Positions 31,949 to 42,630 of a stretch of DNA of 64,000 bases are shown in pieces. The stretch spans positions 1 through 64,000 of the forward strand of contig JABMCL010002719.1 of assembly GCA_018857735.1 (NCBI GenBank). Direction: 5' to 3'. Every line of letters begins with the position of its first letter. The first letter of the stretch is position 1. A program made the translations under genes and the position numbers. The stretch is from Alviniconcha marisindica (Eukaryota; Mollusca; Gastropoda; Provannidae). The notes beneath the pieces are model-generated. The model made no database searches. It had not been told where the DNA came from and saw nothing but the letters and a program-made list of their open reading frames with translations.

Positions 31949-32014
31949 ACACAATCAAACCACATTTTCACTCAGTCTCTATATCGACTGAGTGAAAATG
32001 TGGATTGATTGTGT
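31949..32014. repeat. 29-bp stem, 8-nt loop hairpin
   Basis: 31949-31977 and 31986-32014 pair with a single mismatch (position 32004) around an 8-nt loop. The length resembles a pre-miRNA stem but is unusually perfect; a young MITE is the other reading. It lies in the kinase intron. Confidence 0.85.
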
Positions 32015-32144
32015 GTTGTGGATGTCCTTGTTTGATTGATGGTTTGATTGATGCTTTGATGAGATATGTGGACTGAGTGTGATGTTTCATTCTATGCAGC
32101 GTCTTGTACACTTTGTAACATATGTGACTAATATGTTTTTATTC

Positions 32145-32297
32145 TTGCTCTCTCTCCCTCTCTATTTCTCTCTCGCTATCGCTCTCTCTGTGTCTCTGTG
32201 TTTGAGTCTCTCTCTCTGTCTCTCTCTCGCTCTCTTCCTCTCTCGCTATCTTTCTCTCTCTTTGACTTTCTCTGTTTCCTTCTCTGTCTCGCACAGG
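32145..32297. repeat. (TC)n-rich polypyrimidine tract
   Basis: About 150 bp dominated by CTCT on the plus strand with G or A interruptions; triplex-prone. Confidence 0.9.
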
Positions 32298-33011
32298 TGA
32301 CACATATAACACTTTCAAAGTAGCTGAAAATCCGGTATTAGCAAACCAACATACACATTGACCTAAATAAGATATTTCTAAACTCGTTTAAAATTGAACA
32401 GGTGGGCATATCAGGTACACAATAGCAGCAGACGTGGAAAAAATATTTAAAATGTTGGCTGAAATTGTGTAATCTCTATTGAAATTAGACACTATGTTGC
32501 CAGGTTCTTTTCTTTTTTTCTTTCAGTGTGCAAACAACTTTTAAAGGGATCGTTTAATCACTAGCTGTAAAATCACGCCACGTATTGGATCTAGCTGATC
32601 AAATCTGAATTTGTTTATTTGAGTTGAAAATTGTCTCCGGTTTTGTTCTCCGCTCAGTCACTGACGAATTCTGCCTCAACGAAACACGTCTGGCTGGTGA
32701 TCCAAAACAAAATCAGACCTGTGCACAGTCACATCAGTGACTTGGGAGTGACTCCTGTTTTCAGGATTTTTCCCGCTGGATACAAAAATGAATCGGATAC
32801 GGAAAGGGCCTTATTCTCTCTGTAGAATCTCTCTGAATGAAATAGATTTCTTTTTTCCATTTTTTTTGTTTTTTTGTTTTTTTGCAAACAATCAGTAAAA
32901 TGTGCACACAGTAATACCCACTAGTTGTAAAGCACATCATGTACTAGTTCATCATGTAACTCACTCAAAAGAATGCACTTGTGCAGCTACATCCTTCATA
33001 GGAACGTTTTC

Positions 33012-33014
<3 letters not shown>
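32298..33014. other. Intron sequence, nothing recognised
   Basis: AT-rich. No coding motif or repeat family identified. Confidence 0.45.
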
Positions 33015-33074
<60 letters not shown>

Positions 33075-33088
33075 AGGTGTGGGTGTGT
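33015..33088. repeat. (GT)n microsatellite next to a donor site
   Basis: About 25 GT units followed by GGGT units. On the minus strand this begins ~12 bp downstream of the donor of the kinase exon at 33101, so it is the first stretch of the intron. CA-repeats next to donors can influence splicing (known for hnRNP L). Confidence 0.95.
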
Positions 33089-33100
33089 TCGGATCTATAC

Positions 33101-33355
33101 CTGAACCTTCTCATCCGAGAAAAATGGTAGTTTTCTGAACATGAGGTAATAGAAGCAGACTCCAAGTGACCAGTAATCGCACAAATACGAGTACACAGAC
33201 CCACAAAGTTTCCTAGTGGCCAGCCGGATGACTTCGGGAGCACAGTAATACGAAGTACCGTGGGGAATTCGGGGTTGATACTGAAGTTCCTGGATCATCG
33301 TGAGGCGAGCTTTTATCCAGGAATCAGATGGAACGTCTTCGCCAACTGAAAACAC
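33101..33355 (-). CDS. DMPK/MRCK-like kinase gene, activation segment exon
   Basis: 255 bp, 85 codons, phase 0. The acceptor is ACAACTGCAG before GTGTTTTC, and the donor is CAG then GTATAG at 33100. It encodes the C-terminal half of the activation segment: GTSYYCAPEVI (residues 33-43, the APE motif at 39-41), then CDYWSLGVCFYYLMFRKLPF with the DxWSxG Asp at residue 60. The closest pattern is GTPDYxxPEIL-x-CDWWSLGVCxYE of DMPK/MRCK/ROCK kinases. The first ~32 residues (VFSVGEDVPSDSWIKARL and on) sit between DFG and GT, where relatives have far fewer residues, so the activation loop is about 28 residues longer than usual. Confidence 0.88.
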
Positions 33356-33462
33356 CTGCAGTTGTAAATTATACAGAAATTAAAAGCTAGTAATTACTTG
33401 TTCTCATGTTAAAAGCAAGATACATATAGTGATAACAGTTTTATTTTTGCAATATATATGTT

Positions 33463-34324
33463 ACAGGGAATCCTTGAAGTAAGGCATTTCATGAAATGTC
33501 TAAAAATGGCAGGTATTTCATGAAGTGGCGAAAAGCTATAGGCAATACACGTTATGCCTAAATTTTGTAGGCAATACGTGCACTGCCTGAAGGCATTTTA
33601 TGTACTGCCTGAGCGTTTCGAAGGAACAGAAGGAAGTGTTTCAAAAAGGAAGTGTTTGAAGTAAAAACATAATTATAAGAAATACTTGAATTTGCAATAC
33701 ATACACTAACTTCTAAAAAGGCAAATATACTTACAATATATCAACTGAAATCTTTTCCGCTGATAAATTACATTCTGCTCATTTCATTTCATGCGTACTA
33801 AAATACACCGGGAACTGTTTTAAATGACAATTTATACGTACAAATAGCAACTTATACAAATAATTATACGAAAATGCAAAGATAAAAGTTTTTCACCGTA
33901 ATTCACTCACAGTAACAAGTTATGACAATGCACTAGAACCAGCTTTTCAAATTATATATGTGACCCGTTCTCACGAACTTAGTCTTAACTCGTAGCTGGC
34001 TTACCGTGCAACAGGCAAAAGCAGTCAGTGGGGGTCTATCTGGGTGTTTTCAAAATTAAAGTCTATAAGCATTCAACTGATATGCTCTGAAAACTTTAAA
34101 GCTGATTTTCTCAAAATGTCCTCCGCCACACCTGCATCCTTTAAACACACGTCACATCCACATTTCTTTGAGTAGAAACGTGATTTAAGTATCAAAATAA
34201 CGAGCAGAACTTGCAGATTTGAGACATGCAGATATCTCAAATTGCCAAATTTTAAGTTAAGACTCATTTCATGAGAACGGGTGACATATTCAATTCTGTT
34301 CCACAAAGTAATCAAAGTTCTCTC

Positions 34325-34360
<36 letters not shown>

Positions 34361-34590
34361 TACACGCACGCACGCACACAGAAGCACATGATCAATACAC
34401 AGTTTGCCTGAATACAGAAATTGGCAGTCAGGCAAACTGTGAAATCTCGAGCACTATTTTTCAGGCAATACTCGTATTGCCTACAAAATTTAGGCATTAC
34501 CTGTATTGCCTATAGCTTTTCGCCACTTCATGAAATGCCTCACATGTTTAGGCATTTCATGAAATATGCCTTACTTCACGGATTGCCTGT

Positions 34591-34600
<10 letters not shown>
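33463..34600. mobile_element. Non-autonomous DNA transposon with ~145-bp terminal inverted repeats
   Basis: 33463-~33610 is the reverse complement of ~34455-34600. Shared blocks are TTACAGG, GAAGTAAGGCAT, TTCATGAAGTGGCGAAAAGC, TATAGGCAATAC and GCCTAAATTTTGTAGGCAAT. The TIRs are themselves built of short palindromes (GGCATTTCATGAAATGCC; AGGCAATAC/GTATTGCCT). Both outer ends abut AT-rich TATATAT sequence, so the target is probably TA-rich. The ~850-bp centre has no transposase frame. Superfamily not recognised. It lies in the 6.3-kb kinase intron. Confidence 0.85.
34318..34378. repeat. (CT)n(CA)n(CGCA)n compound microsatellite
   Basis: CT units, then CA units, then CGCA units, within the TIR element. 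Confidence 0.9.
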
Positions 34601-34652
<52 letters not shown>

Positions 34653-34672
34653 TATAGATATATAAGGAGAAG
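34595..34672. repeat. (AT)n microsatellite
   Basis: About 28 AT units followed by GATATA, abutting the right TIR; cruciform-prone. Confidence 0.95.
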
Positions 34673-34718
34673 TAAAGAAATATTTAGATTGATATCCGAT
34701 GATTTTGTACAACTCTTC

Positions 34719-34752
34719 CAAAGCCCGTCTATTTTCAAACAGACGGGCTTTG
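34719..34752. repeat. 12-bp stem, 10-nt loop GC-rich hairpin
   Basis: CAAAGCCCGTCT (34719-34730) pairs perfectly with AGACGGGCTTTG (34741-34752). It is isolated in AT-rich sequence; probably part of a decayed foldback. Confidence 0.8.
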
Positions 34753-35080
34753 AACTCTACTGACACTAGCAAAATAAAAATTAGGTTTAATTACCTTGGG
34801 AAAACAAAGCCAGTTTGTACAGAATTTCATGAATTAGTTCACCGGAAAGGAGGGATATATGAGATGCGCAGGCCAAGATCCGCCATATTTTAAAGACTTG
34901 ATTAACTTCATATATATATTGGTAGAAGGAATGCGACAGGCAGCAGTCAGGTAAAGAAGAGACCACATCAGATTTTAGACGTACAGCAATCAGGATTTAT
35001 TTCGCAGCAGACAATTTCTCAGCACACAAAATGAGCGGAGCTGTTTGTGTCCTCATGCTTATGGGTCCACCTCTACTGAA
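34753..35080. other. Intron sequence, nothing recognised
   Basis: Only a short stretch at about 34850-34890 (GAGGGATATATGAGATGCGC) recalls the foldback at 28252-28530. Confidence 0.4.

Positions 35081-35107
<27 letters not shown>
35081..35107. repeat. 27-nt poly-G tract
   Basis: An uninterrupted run of G on the plus strand; quadruplex-prone, and its exact length is unreliable in any assembly. Confidence 0.95.
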
Positions 35108-35111
<4 letters not shown>

Positions 35112-35674
35112 AATTTTGAAATTTGGTGCGCTAGTGGCCTTAAAATTTTGATTTTCTTTTTTTCAAAAGTTAAAATTTACATTACAAAACGGATAACAAC
35201 CGTCCTAGGACCAGTTTAAAAACAACTATTTCTAACATCTAACCATTTAAGAGTCTTTTTCTCTAAAATAAACACAGAACGAGCGGCTAGCTCAGTTGGT
35301 GCTTTTTACGCACTCTTTTTGCTCTTTCTTCTTTTTTCTGTCATCGGGGACTGGTGGATCGTTGCCTTGTGGCATACAAAGGTCCGTTAAAAATGTGTGT
35401 TGGCACGTACTCTGGAATTTCGGTTTTGGGTGGCGATTGACACTTTGTTAACTGGTTTAGTTGGAGCTGTCTGAAGGCTCTCTGTCTGTGTGGCCACTGT
35501 GACAATAAGTTGTTGACAGACGTTTTCTGCCTAATTAGTTCCTGTTCCAACCCGTTTATACGGAGACTTTCTAGGTTGGTTTGGATTTGATTTCTCTGCG
35601 CTTAGCTATCAGTGTCTTGGCGGCCAGATTAACCGTGCTACTTACTTTCGGGGCTACTTTCTTGTGCACTGTAC

Positions 35675-35729
35675 TGTACTGTACTATAGTGTACTGTACT
35701 GTGCTGTACTGTACTTTATTGTACCGTGT
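35675..35729. repeat. (GTACT)n pentanucleotide repeat
   Basis: About ten GTACT-like units with a few substitutions at 35675-35729. Just upstream, 35281-35300 holds a lone box-A-like GGCTAGCTCAGTTGG without box B. Confidence 0.85.
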
Positions 35730-36560
35730 TTAGTTGGCGTTTTTGCATACAAGTTTGAACTTGGTTTTTGGCAGGATCCGCGCAGCTAACGTTTTGGTGG
35801 TTCGGAGGTTCTTGAGACTGCGGGCAGAAGGGGTCTCTGCTATCGGTTATGATGGCTTTTTCTTATCTTGTACCTGTGCTTCCGAGTATGGGATAAAGGT
35901 CCCATACCGGATTCTATTTGCGATAAGGCTGAAACGCTGCTGGGGGCAGCCCTGGTAGGCTGCCGAATGGGGGCCACCGCAGTTGAGGCAGCAAAGTTTG
36001 TTGTGTGGCCCCGACCCCCGCAACGTGGGCACACCGGCACTTTGCACTGCACTGTGCATTCATGTAGCCTAGCTTGTTGCACGTGGTTCATCTCCTGACC
36101 GGCGGCACCTGGCACCTCGGACTCCTAGTAGTCCAGTGTAATGCTATCGGGTAAATTGGCATATAAGTGTATCTTTATTGCCTGGGCCGATTGTGTGCCG
36201 TCGCGGTTAGTCAGGCAGTCTACTCCTATTGGTATTGGTCTGATGACCCCCTCAGTTGTCGGTTGTGGAATGGGGCAAGCCACGTTGACTCCACCGAGCA
36301 CTTTAGTTTTGAGAGGGCCTCTTCAGGTCTGTTGCCTCGATCGGTAGCTGATGAAGAACTTGCCCGATGGTAGTGGGCGTCGTGATAGGATGGGCCCTAC
36401 AGTTCTTTGGAATAGACTCGCTGTCCTTGGCCCATTGTCTGTGAAGCTAGCAACCCCTGTTCCCAGATCTTCTAAAACTATTGGATGCTGCAGATAGGTA
36501 TTTGGTTGACCTGCCGGCGAAAAGGTCCAGCAGCGGGTGTAGGCTTTGGTTTTTCATTAG
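35730..36560 (-). pseudogene. I/Nimb-like ORF1 remnant (zinc knuckles) in a kinase intron
   Basis: Minus-strand frames match the ORF1 at 11098. They include RPLPSGKFFISY (36390-36330), GVIRPIPIGVDCL (36255-36215), CPRCGGRGHT (second knuckle, 36035-36005), and CLNCGGPHSAAYQGCPQQ with the IRYGTFIPYSEAQV tail (35990-35875). At least three frame changes occur, and the first knuckle is not clear. A further open piece at 35550-35341 may be the C-terminal region. ORF2 is not found next to it. Confidence 0.75.
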
Positions 36561-39116
36561 TTTTTTCTTTCTTTTCTTTTTCTTTTTGTGAGGTAAGTTG
36601 GTTCGTTTCTTTGGCTTTTGTCCGAGGAGCCCTTTTGTTGAGCCTCCGTATGCGGTGTCAGTGAAAATCACTCACTCGCACGCATAGATAACAGTACGGC
36701 GCAAGCGAGGAAAACGCGCTCTCGCTACATTTAAATCGGCCCTCTGGACCACAAAATGGCCGACATTTGTGTTTCCTCGGCCCGTGCAATTTTCTCAACA
36801 ATAACTAGACTGCATAAAAAATATCAAATGAAAGCTGAAGTTTATCCTTTAAAGCTAATCCTTTAAACCATGTAAACGGAATGTACACAAAGACTGATTT
36901 AATGTACAAGCGTGGGAAGCGTGGCTTGCACCTGTCTACATTCAGATTAGTACAACTAAATCGCAGCGACTAAGTGTCGTAAGTGTCAATGTAAAACTTA
37001 CATCAGAATAAAGTGCACGCTCGGACGGTTAAAATGGTACATAGCAATTACAATATAACGTTCTGTGTGAGAAGCAAGATTGCCTAAGCTGGAACATAAT
37101 CTCCTAAGAAATAAAAGCAAAAGTAATTAAACCTAGTGGATCGAGTAGAAAAAACATACAAATAAAACATACATAAAAAGTAGAAAAAAGAAAGCGTCGC
37201 GAGGCACCTTAAAATAACATCAAAGTTTATCTACTCTGGTAAGATTGCAAGGTTGGCAACTTTCGCCAGCCATAGCACTATTTCGCGCTGCACGCTCTGC
37301 ACGCGCGGCCTTGAATGAGTCAGCGCGTCATGACCTGAAAAAGATGTGCGTGTACGCTTCAGTATGGCTGGCAAAAGGCGCCATGATTCTTGTTTGCTTT
37401 TGTGTACTGTAAGAACTGTAGCTCGCATAAAATCGTGACAAATCAAATTCTTTTTTCTTTTCTTTATGTGTGTGAACATAAAAGTTGTTTAAAAGCACAG
37501 GGTGTGTTATTTTTTCTCTTCCATGAACACACAGCATCCAACTTGACGAGAATAACTTTGATTCTCGTATCCGGCCATCCTTCTTGGAGTCATCGTTCCG
37601 TTTTGTTGTTGCTGTTGTTGTTTGTTGTTTGTCTGTTTCCTTTGGTCTTTGTTCAAGTTAGGCATTGTTTTAGAGCCATTCTTCTCTCTACCGCCTCAAA
37701 ATAGTTATTAAAATAACCTGCGCTAGTGTAGTTTCTCTCTCTCAGTGAGAAATACATGAGAATGAAGCTCGAGAGCCATAATGTTGTTACAGCCCGGTCA
37801 ACTGCCGAAAAGATTTATATAAACGGTTTTTTTTAATAATCTGCCCCCATCGCCCCCCCCCCCCCCCCCCCAAGAAAAAAGACGGGAAAAAAGGGAGCAT
37901 ACAAATAGCAGCAAAGCTACTACTTGTTAATATCAACAACACTGAAACATCAAGAGTACGCTTCAGGTGCGGAGGTCGCAGACCTAGCAGCAAATTTAGA
38001 CTACATACCACCTTCACTTTTAGTTTTCTATTTTGTTGTTGTTGCTGTTGCAGGGGAAGAAAGAACTTGAAGTCAAAATAGCTTCTCTGGATAATTTAAG
38101 GCTCTATTGCAAGCAGCAAGCGCAACGGTCCTCATTTCATTCATTATGAAGCTGATGTTACAGTTTGGAAAAGTTCAATTGTAGGGGTTGATGCGTAGTA
38201 TTGAGTGCAGTTCCCGAGCGAGTGGTCGAATTTTCCCCATGCCACCCTATGTGTTTGGCTCAATGAAGTGATGGCAAAATCATTTTGATGTCATTACAAT
38301 ATCAATGATTTGACGCAAGATTATAGAAAGGTGAAGGAAAAGTCGAAGGAAACAATGGCTCTAGAAGTAGTTACTGATGGCAAGGATGACAAACCTGAAA
38401 AGAATGACTAGGAATATGTACACAACAAGAGAACACGGGACGGGACATATGTTTTGTTTTGTGTGCCGCCTTCTTTTGTGCTAATAGGTAATAAATACAT
38501 TCTTTCATGTGCTATTATAAAGAGCATATAGCCCATTGAACGAAAGCAACGAAGAACTGAAAATGAAACAGTGGTATTTATATCTTCATAGTTCTTTTAC
38601 TGTTACTGGACAAGTGAAAGAAAATGTTCCTGATACTTATTTTTTGACTGATATGAGTAGTCTACCGGAACCATACGTTTAAATATTCCGCCAAGTACTA
38701 CCTGTTTGCGGAAGTGTGTGTTTCTGGCGTTCCACAGGCCGGTAGGTTTTTCTTTTCTTTTCATTATTATTATTATGGTGTCTAAAATATTTCCTGTAGT
38801 AGCATCGGATCAATACGCCGAGAAAGAATTGTCACCCAACACTTTGCATCTCGGTCCATCGCCGAGCATTATTAGTAAACGGCAGCTACAGGTCTCAACT
38901 ACTATAGTGAAGTAAACATAGTACGATTAGGAGATTTATTCAAAGAAAGACAATATTATACACACAATCATCAGTCGCCCGACAAATTATTACGTCTTAG
39001 CAGATTACGTGCCTGAGACAACGCCATTGTCAACTGTTTGTAGGCCGAGTCTACAAAAACGTGTGTAAAACAACCAAATGTAATGACGTAATACACATTC
39101 CGTAAATAGCTGCACC
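36561..39116. other. Intron sequence, no gene confirmed
   Basis: Mostly AT-rich. 37853-37870 is an 18-nt poly-C run. A short frame at 38336-38411 ending EVVTDGKDDKPEKND-stop looks coding-like in composition but has no recognisable domain or clear splice partner. Nothing else is identified. Confidence 0.45.
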
Positions 39117-39150
39117 CGGGGGGAGGGGGAGGGGGGGGGGGGGGGGAGAG
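39117..39150. repeat. G-rich tract
   Basis: GGGG-GGGAGGGGGA followed by 16 G in a row; quadruplex-prone. Confidence 0.9.
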
Positions 39151-39504
39151 ATCCCCAATCTAATTTTGGACGACTACAGTTATTCTTAAATTTCCGTATT
39201 TCAACAGGACCAAGTTCATGCAAAAAATCGTTTTTTAGCCAAATCTGCGTGGGCCAGTACCTTTAAGAGTTCCAGCAATTGCTTGGAAACCGTTCTACGC
39301 CACAAAGGGAGAAAGCTTGTTCATAGGACGCTCTTCGCTAGCCGATGACAATCAACAGAAATCTCAGCCATATGTAATTCATTGTCAGAATCCGTACGCG
39401 TTTCCATTGAGAGACGGGATAGAGACATGGGCTTTCCCGAGCGAGTTAAACTTTATCTCGAATTGCACTGCATTGCACCATGACAATATGAATGCGTCAA
39501 TGCA

Positions 39505-39506
39505 CG

Positions 39507-39554
<48 letters not shown>

Positions 39555-39625
39555 TGTGTGTGTGTGTGTGCGCGCGCGCGCGCGTGTATGCGTGTGTATG
39601 CGTGTGTGTGCGTATGTGTGTGTGT
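39505..39625. repeat. (CGTG)n-(TG)n-(CG)n Z-DNA-prone microsatellite
   Basis: About 13 CGTG units, then TGTGTG, then an uninterrupted CG stretch (~39570-39583), then GTGTATGC units. It lies 40-160 bp into the intron after the kinase exon at 39663 (minus strand). Confidence 0.95.
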
Positions 39626-39662
39626 GGCGGGGTAGAGTATGAGAATTTTGAATGGCCCTTAC

Positions 39663-39965
39663 CTTTCTGGCAATATCGGCAGGCAAGAATCTGATGCACG
39701 AACCAAAATCGCACAGTTTGACGTGGCCATAATGGTCGAGCATGAAGTTTGCCAGCTTGATGTCTCTGTGGATGTAGCCGTGGCTGTGAACTGCATTCAT
39801 CGCCAGCAGCATTTCGGCAGCATAAAGTTTTACAGCGTGGGGGCTGGGGGCTCTGCTCTTAACTAACTGTATCAAAGATGGCCCTGGTAGAAATTGTAGC
39901 AGCATGCATCGCTTGTGGTGAGTCTCATAGCACTGGAACATCTCCACCAGCCAACGGCTCTTCAT
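39663..39965 (-). CDS. DMPK/MRCK-like kinase gene, catalytic-loop exon
   Basis: 303 bp, 101 codons, phase 0. The acceptor is ATGTTAATAG before ATGAAGAGC, and the donor is AAAG then GTAAGG at 39662. It encodes the hinge (CMLLQFLPGPSLIQLV, residues 20-35), helix E, the catalytic loop HRDIKLANFML (H66-R67-D68, K70, N73) and CDFGSCIRF with D86-F87-G88. The pattern HRDIKxxNxxLDxxGHxKLxDFGSC is typical of the DMPK/MRCK/ROCK/citron group of AGC kinases, which phosphorylate cytoskeletal regulators. All catalytic residues visible are intact, so activity is expected. The leucine after K70 replaces the usual proline. The Gly-loop and VAIK exons should lie upstream (>39965) but are not recognised. Confidence 0.9.
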
Positions 39966-40189
39966 CTATTAACATACAAACATATACGTTAATACGTAAG
40001 TGAGGAAGGAAGGCAGTAAGAAAGTCCATCAGTAAGTCAATAAGTGAGTACAATTTGGGTAGTAATTAAGTAAGTCAGCAAGTAAGTACACTTTGGATAT
40101 TAATTAACCCTCAGAGACCCGCTGAGTTACCTGTAACCAACTAAGAAAAATGCATGAATCGATATGCAAACGGTGAAAAAAGGAAGAAA

Positions 40190-40235
40190 GAAGAAGAAGA
40201 AGAAGAAGAGAAAAAAAAGAAGAAGAAGAAAGGTT
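40190..40235. repeat. (GAA)n-rich purine tract
   Basis: GAAGAA units with AAAA interruptions. Confidence 0.85.
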
Positions 40236-40421
40236 TCCTTTAGAAGCACAGAAGACTTCCAAAGGAATTTAAAGTGAGCATATTCGTGGTCCTTCAAGTT
40301 TGATAGGTTGCACTAATTACCCTTGCAAACTGGCGTATTTTCGACTCACCGTCTTTGAAGGAAACACTAGTCAAGCAGCTTAGGATCAAATTCAAAAGAC
40401 TCATAACTTGAGTCTAACATT

Positions 40422-40422
40422 G

Positions 40423-40474
<52 letters not shown>

Positions 40475-40482
40475 TGTGTGTG
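40422..40482. repeat. (TGCG)n microsatellite
   Basis: About 14 TGCG units then TGTGTG; same motif as 19562 and 39505. Confidence 0.95.
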
Positions 40483-40599
40483 AGGCTAATTTTACAAATA
40501 AACATATGAATTGAAATGTAGTCTTAGTTAATAAATTAGCCTTGAGATGTGAATTGATTTGATCAAACTGTATCACTGGTTACAGTGAGGCAGCAGGGT

Positions 40600-40830
40600 C
40601 TTCAACGACAGACATCTGCAGCTGCAGTCAAATGAATCAACATTTATTTGAATGCTAACATCAAACTTAAATCATAATGCGATCCGGTAAATGAGGCAAA
40701 TTACATTCATCAGACTCGAATGATTGCATTTCACCAGTCAGCACCGTACCTTATAGTGGTCACACGGAAAATCTGCGCTGAGAAAGGCGGGGCTTAGAGC
40801 TCACTGTGGAACCTTTCACTACTTTACCCC
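40600..40830 (+). repeat. Dispersed repeat, copy 1 (matches 60645-60870)
   Basis: Shares GCAGCTGCAGTCAAATGAA, GAATGCTAACATCA, TTAAATCATAATGC, ATTACATTCATCAGAC and CACCGTACCTTATAGTGGTC in order with 60645-60870. The second copy lies just upstream of a LINE ORF1, so it may be the LINE 5' UTR or an independent element. Confidence 0.8.
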
Positions 40831-41894
40831 AAAAGATAGTCATGCCAGCTTTGTAATAATTGTGACTAAAGTGTGTTACTATAGAATCTACAAAACGTAC
40901 TTTTTTCTGTCTTCTTCTTCTACCCCCTCCCCACATCCCTTTTTTCTTTTCTTCTTAAAGCGGCGAACTGCTCTACTGCAGATGCAAGACTGTCGGTTTG
41001 GGATATTTTTTTAAAGCAAATTAAAAGACACACATCTTGCTCGTGCAACAATAATAGTCTGCTACAGCCAGTCGGTAAATGAACAAGGACTGTCAATCAC
41101 TTACAAAGACGGCACCACTCTTCACAGTGCAGAAAACTGCGAGTGCGTTTTCTTATCAGAGGCATTTAGTCCATTGCCAGCTATCAACCCCCCTCCCCTC
41201 CCCCGCCCCCCCCCCCCCCCCCCCCCCCCCCACCCCCCAACGTCCCAAATATGGCATGGCGACTAAGAGTCACAGAGAAGGTTTGAGAAAGGTTAACCAG
41301 CCTTTTCCAGCTATGCACATAATTATGTCCAAACCTCAGTAAACTATTTCTACAAAACCTCTGCAGGTGCAGGCTTATTCACTGATCTACCTACCTCCAT
41401 TCAATCAGTTTCACGCATACACTGCATCGCTTGGAAAATGCGCAAGAAACGTGCCTGATGTGTGTAAAAATGACCAGTTTTGCCATTATCACATATGAGT
41501 AAAACAATATAGGTTCGAAAGCCATAAACCTGACGCCACCTGATGACAAGGCCTTGTCTTAGTTGAGCTGGGCAGTTTCATGTATCAGCTTGCAGTCAGC
41601 AGGCTCTTCGTCGTTATGCCAAGTATAACAAACAGCTAGGAAATGTCGAAGATATTCACAAATGGGATCATCCACGCTGTCAGTGATTTAGCAAATGATT
41701 ATCTACTTTCTGAATTTTGACTTTGATTTTATTTGATGAATATATGAAATGCATTACACTCCTTATTTCGTATTGCTTAATTTTATGGATTGGACGTATT
41801 TATCCCAGTGGTTCTCAGGATACGGGTACCAAAGCCAGTGTCCTAGAAGGTTGCCAAACCTAACTGCCCCTTACTTTGAGTGACACTGAATGTC
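40831..41894. other. No gene seen; 26-nt poly-C run
   Basis: 41206-41231 is uninterrupted C within a longer C-rich stretch (41188-41238). The rest is unassigned. Confidence 0.5.
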
Positions 41895-42630
41895 CAGCTC
41901 AGACACGTCAGCGTCATTAAAATCCTCAAGCTCTGGGTATTCTTCATAGTCGTCTTCCTGCAAGGGGCTGCTTCACCTGGATTTCAACCACTTCTTGTGG
42001 CATGAAGAAACCGTCTGTCCACGTCACCTCCAACTTTCCATTGACAATATGCCAGCCATGGCCACCTGTTCGAGAAATGGTTGTAATTGCCTTAACTGCT
42101 AAATACCAAAAGAGTGCTTGAAAGTTGGTCCTTTTGATGTGCACTAGCAATGCATCAAGGCATGGTGGCACTGTGACCATTCAGCGAGGATGAGGGTGTG
42201 GTGCTGAAGCATTCAAGAAGGTTCTGGTGACGCAGTTTGACATCTCTCACCTATTTATCTCCACAGAGAAGACTTGTAAAATGTTCCAGTTTCATACTTT
42301 TCCCTTAATATGGTCATCCGTTCATCTCTATATGATGCTGCCTTTAATAAACTGAACGATGTGGTCTTGTGCAAAGCTTGCTCTTCAATGGTATTCGCGT
42401 CTTTGATGGTTGCGTGGTGTCTATCATCTTCTTGAGTGTAGTCTCTCCGACAGGAGGCATGGCAGTGTGCATTTCGAGCAGCCAAGTCAGTATCATGCAC
42501 TTTCAAAAGGATGTGCTGATCTCGTTTTTGTGTGGCTGCTTCTTTGACAGATTTATTAGCTGTTTTTGTCACATATTTGACCAATTCTTCAACATGCTGT
42601 GATTCGATTCTTTTCACAAAGAAACACATC
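41895..42630 (-). pseudogene. Multi-copy-type invertebrate ORF fragments, function unknown
   Basis: Two minus-strand frames. 42629-42255 has AARNAHCHASCRRDYTQEDD, resembling the E-x-xYHxxCYxxYT motif that is common in repeated marine-invertebrate proteins. 42180-41944 has LDALLVHIKRTNFQALFWYL and GHGWHIVNGKLEVTWTDGFF with PQE after it, resembling the adjacent conserved module of the same kind of proteins, ending in an acidic YEEYPELEDFNDADVSEL tail in another frame near 41930-41885. I recognise the pattern but not a function. Frame changes indicate decay. It may be carried by a transposon. Confidence 0.45.

Noticed and set aside
34719..34752. Rho-independent-type terminator
   Set aside because: Eukaryotic context and no gene end here; it is a chance or foldback-derived hairpin.
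38336..38411. Short coding-like frame ending in an acidic/lysine tail
   Set aside because: Too short, on the strand opposite to the kinase gene, and without a convincing acceptor.
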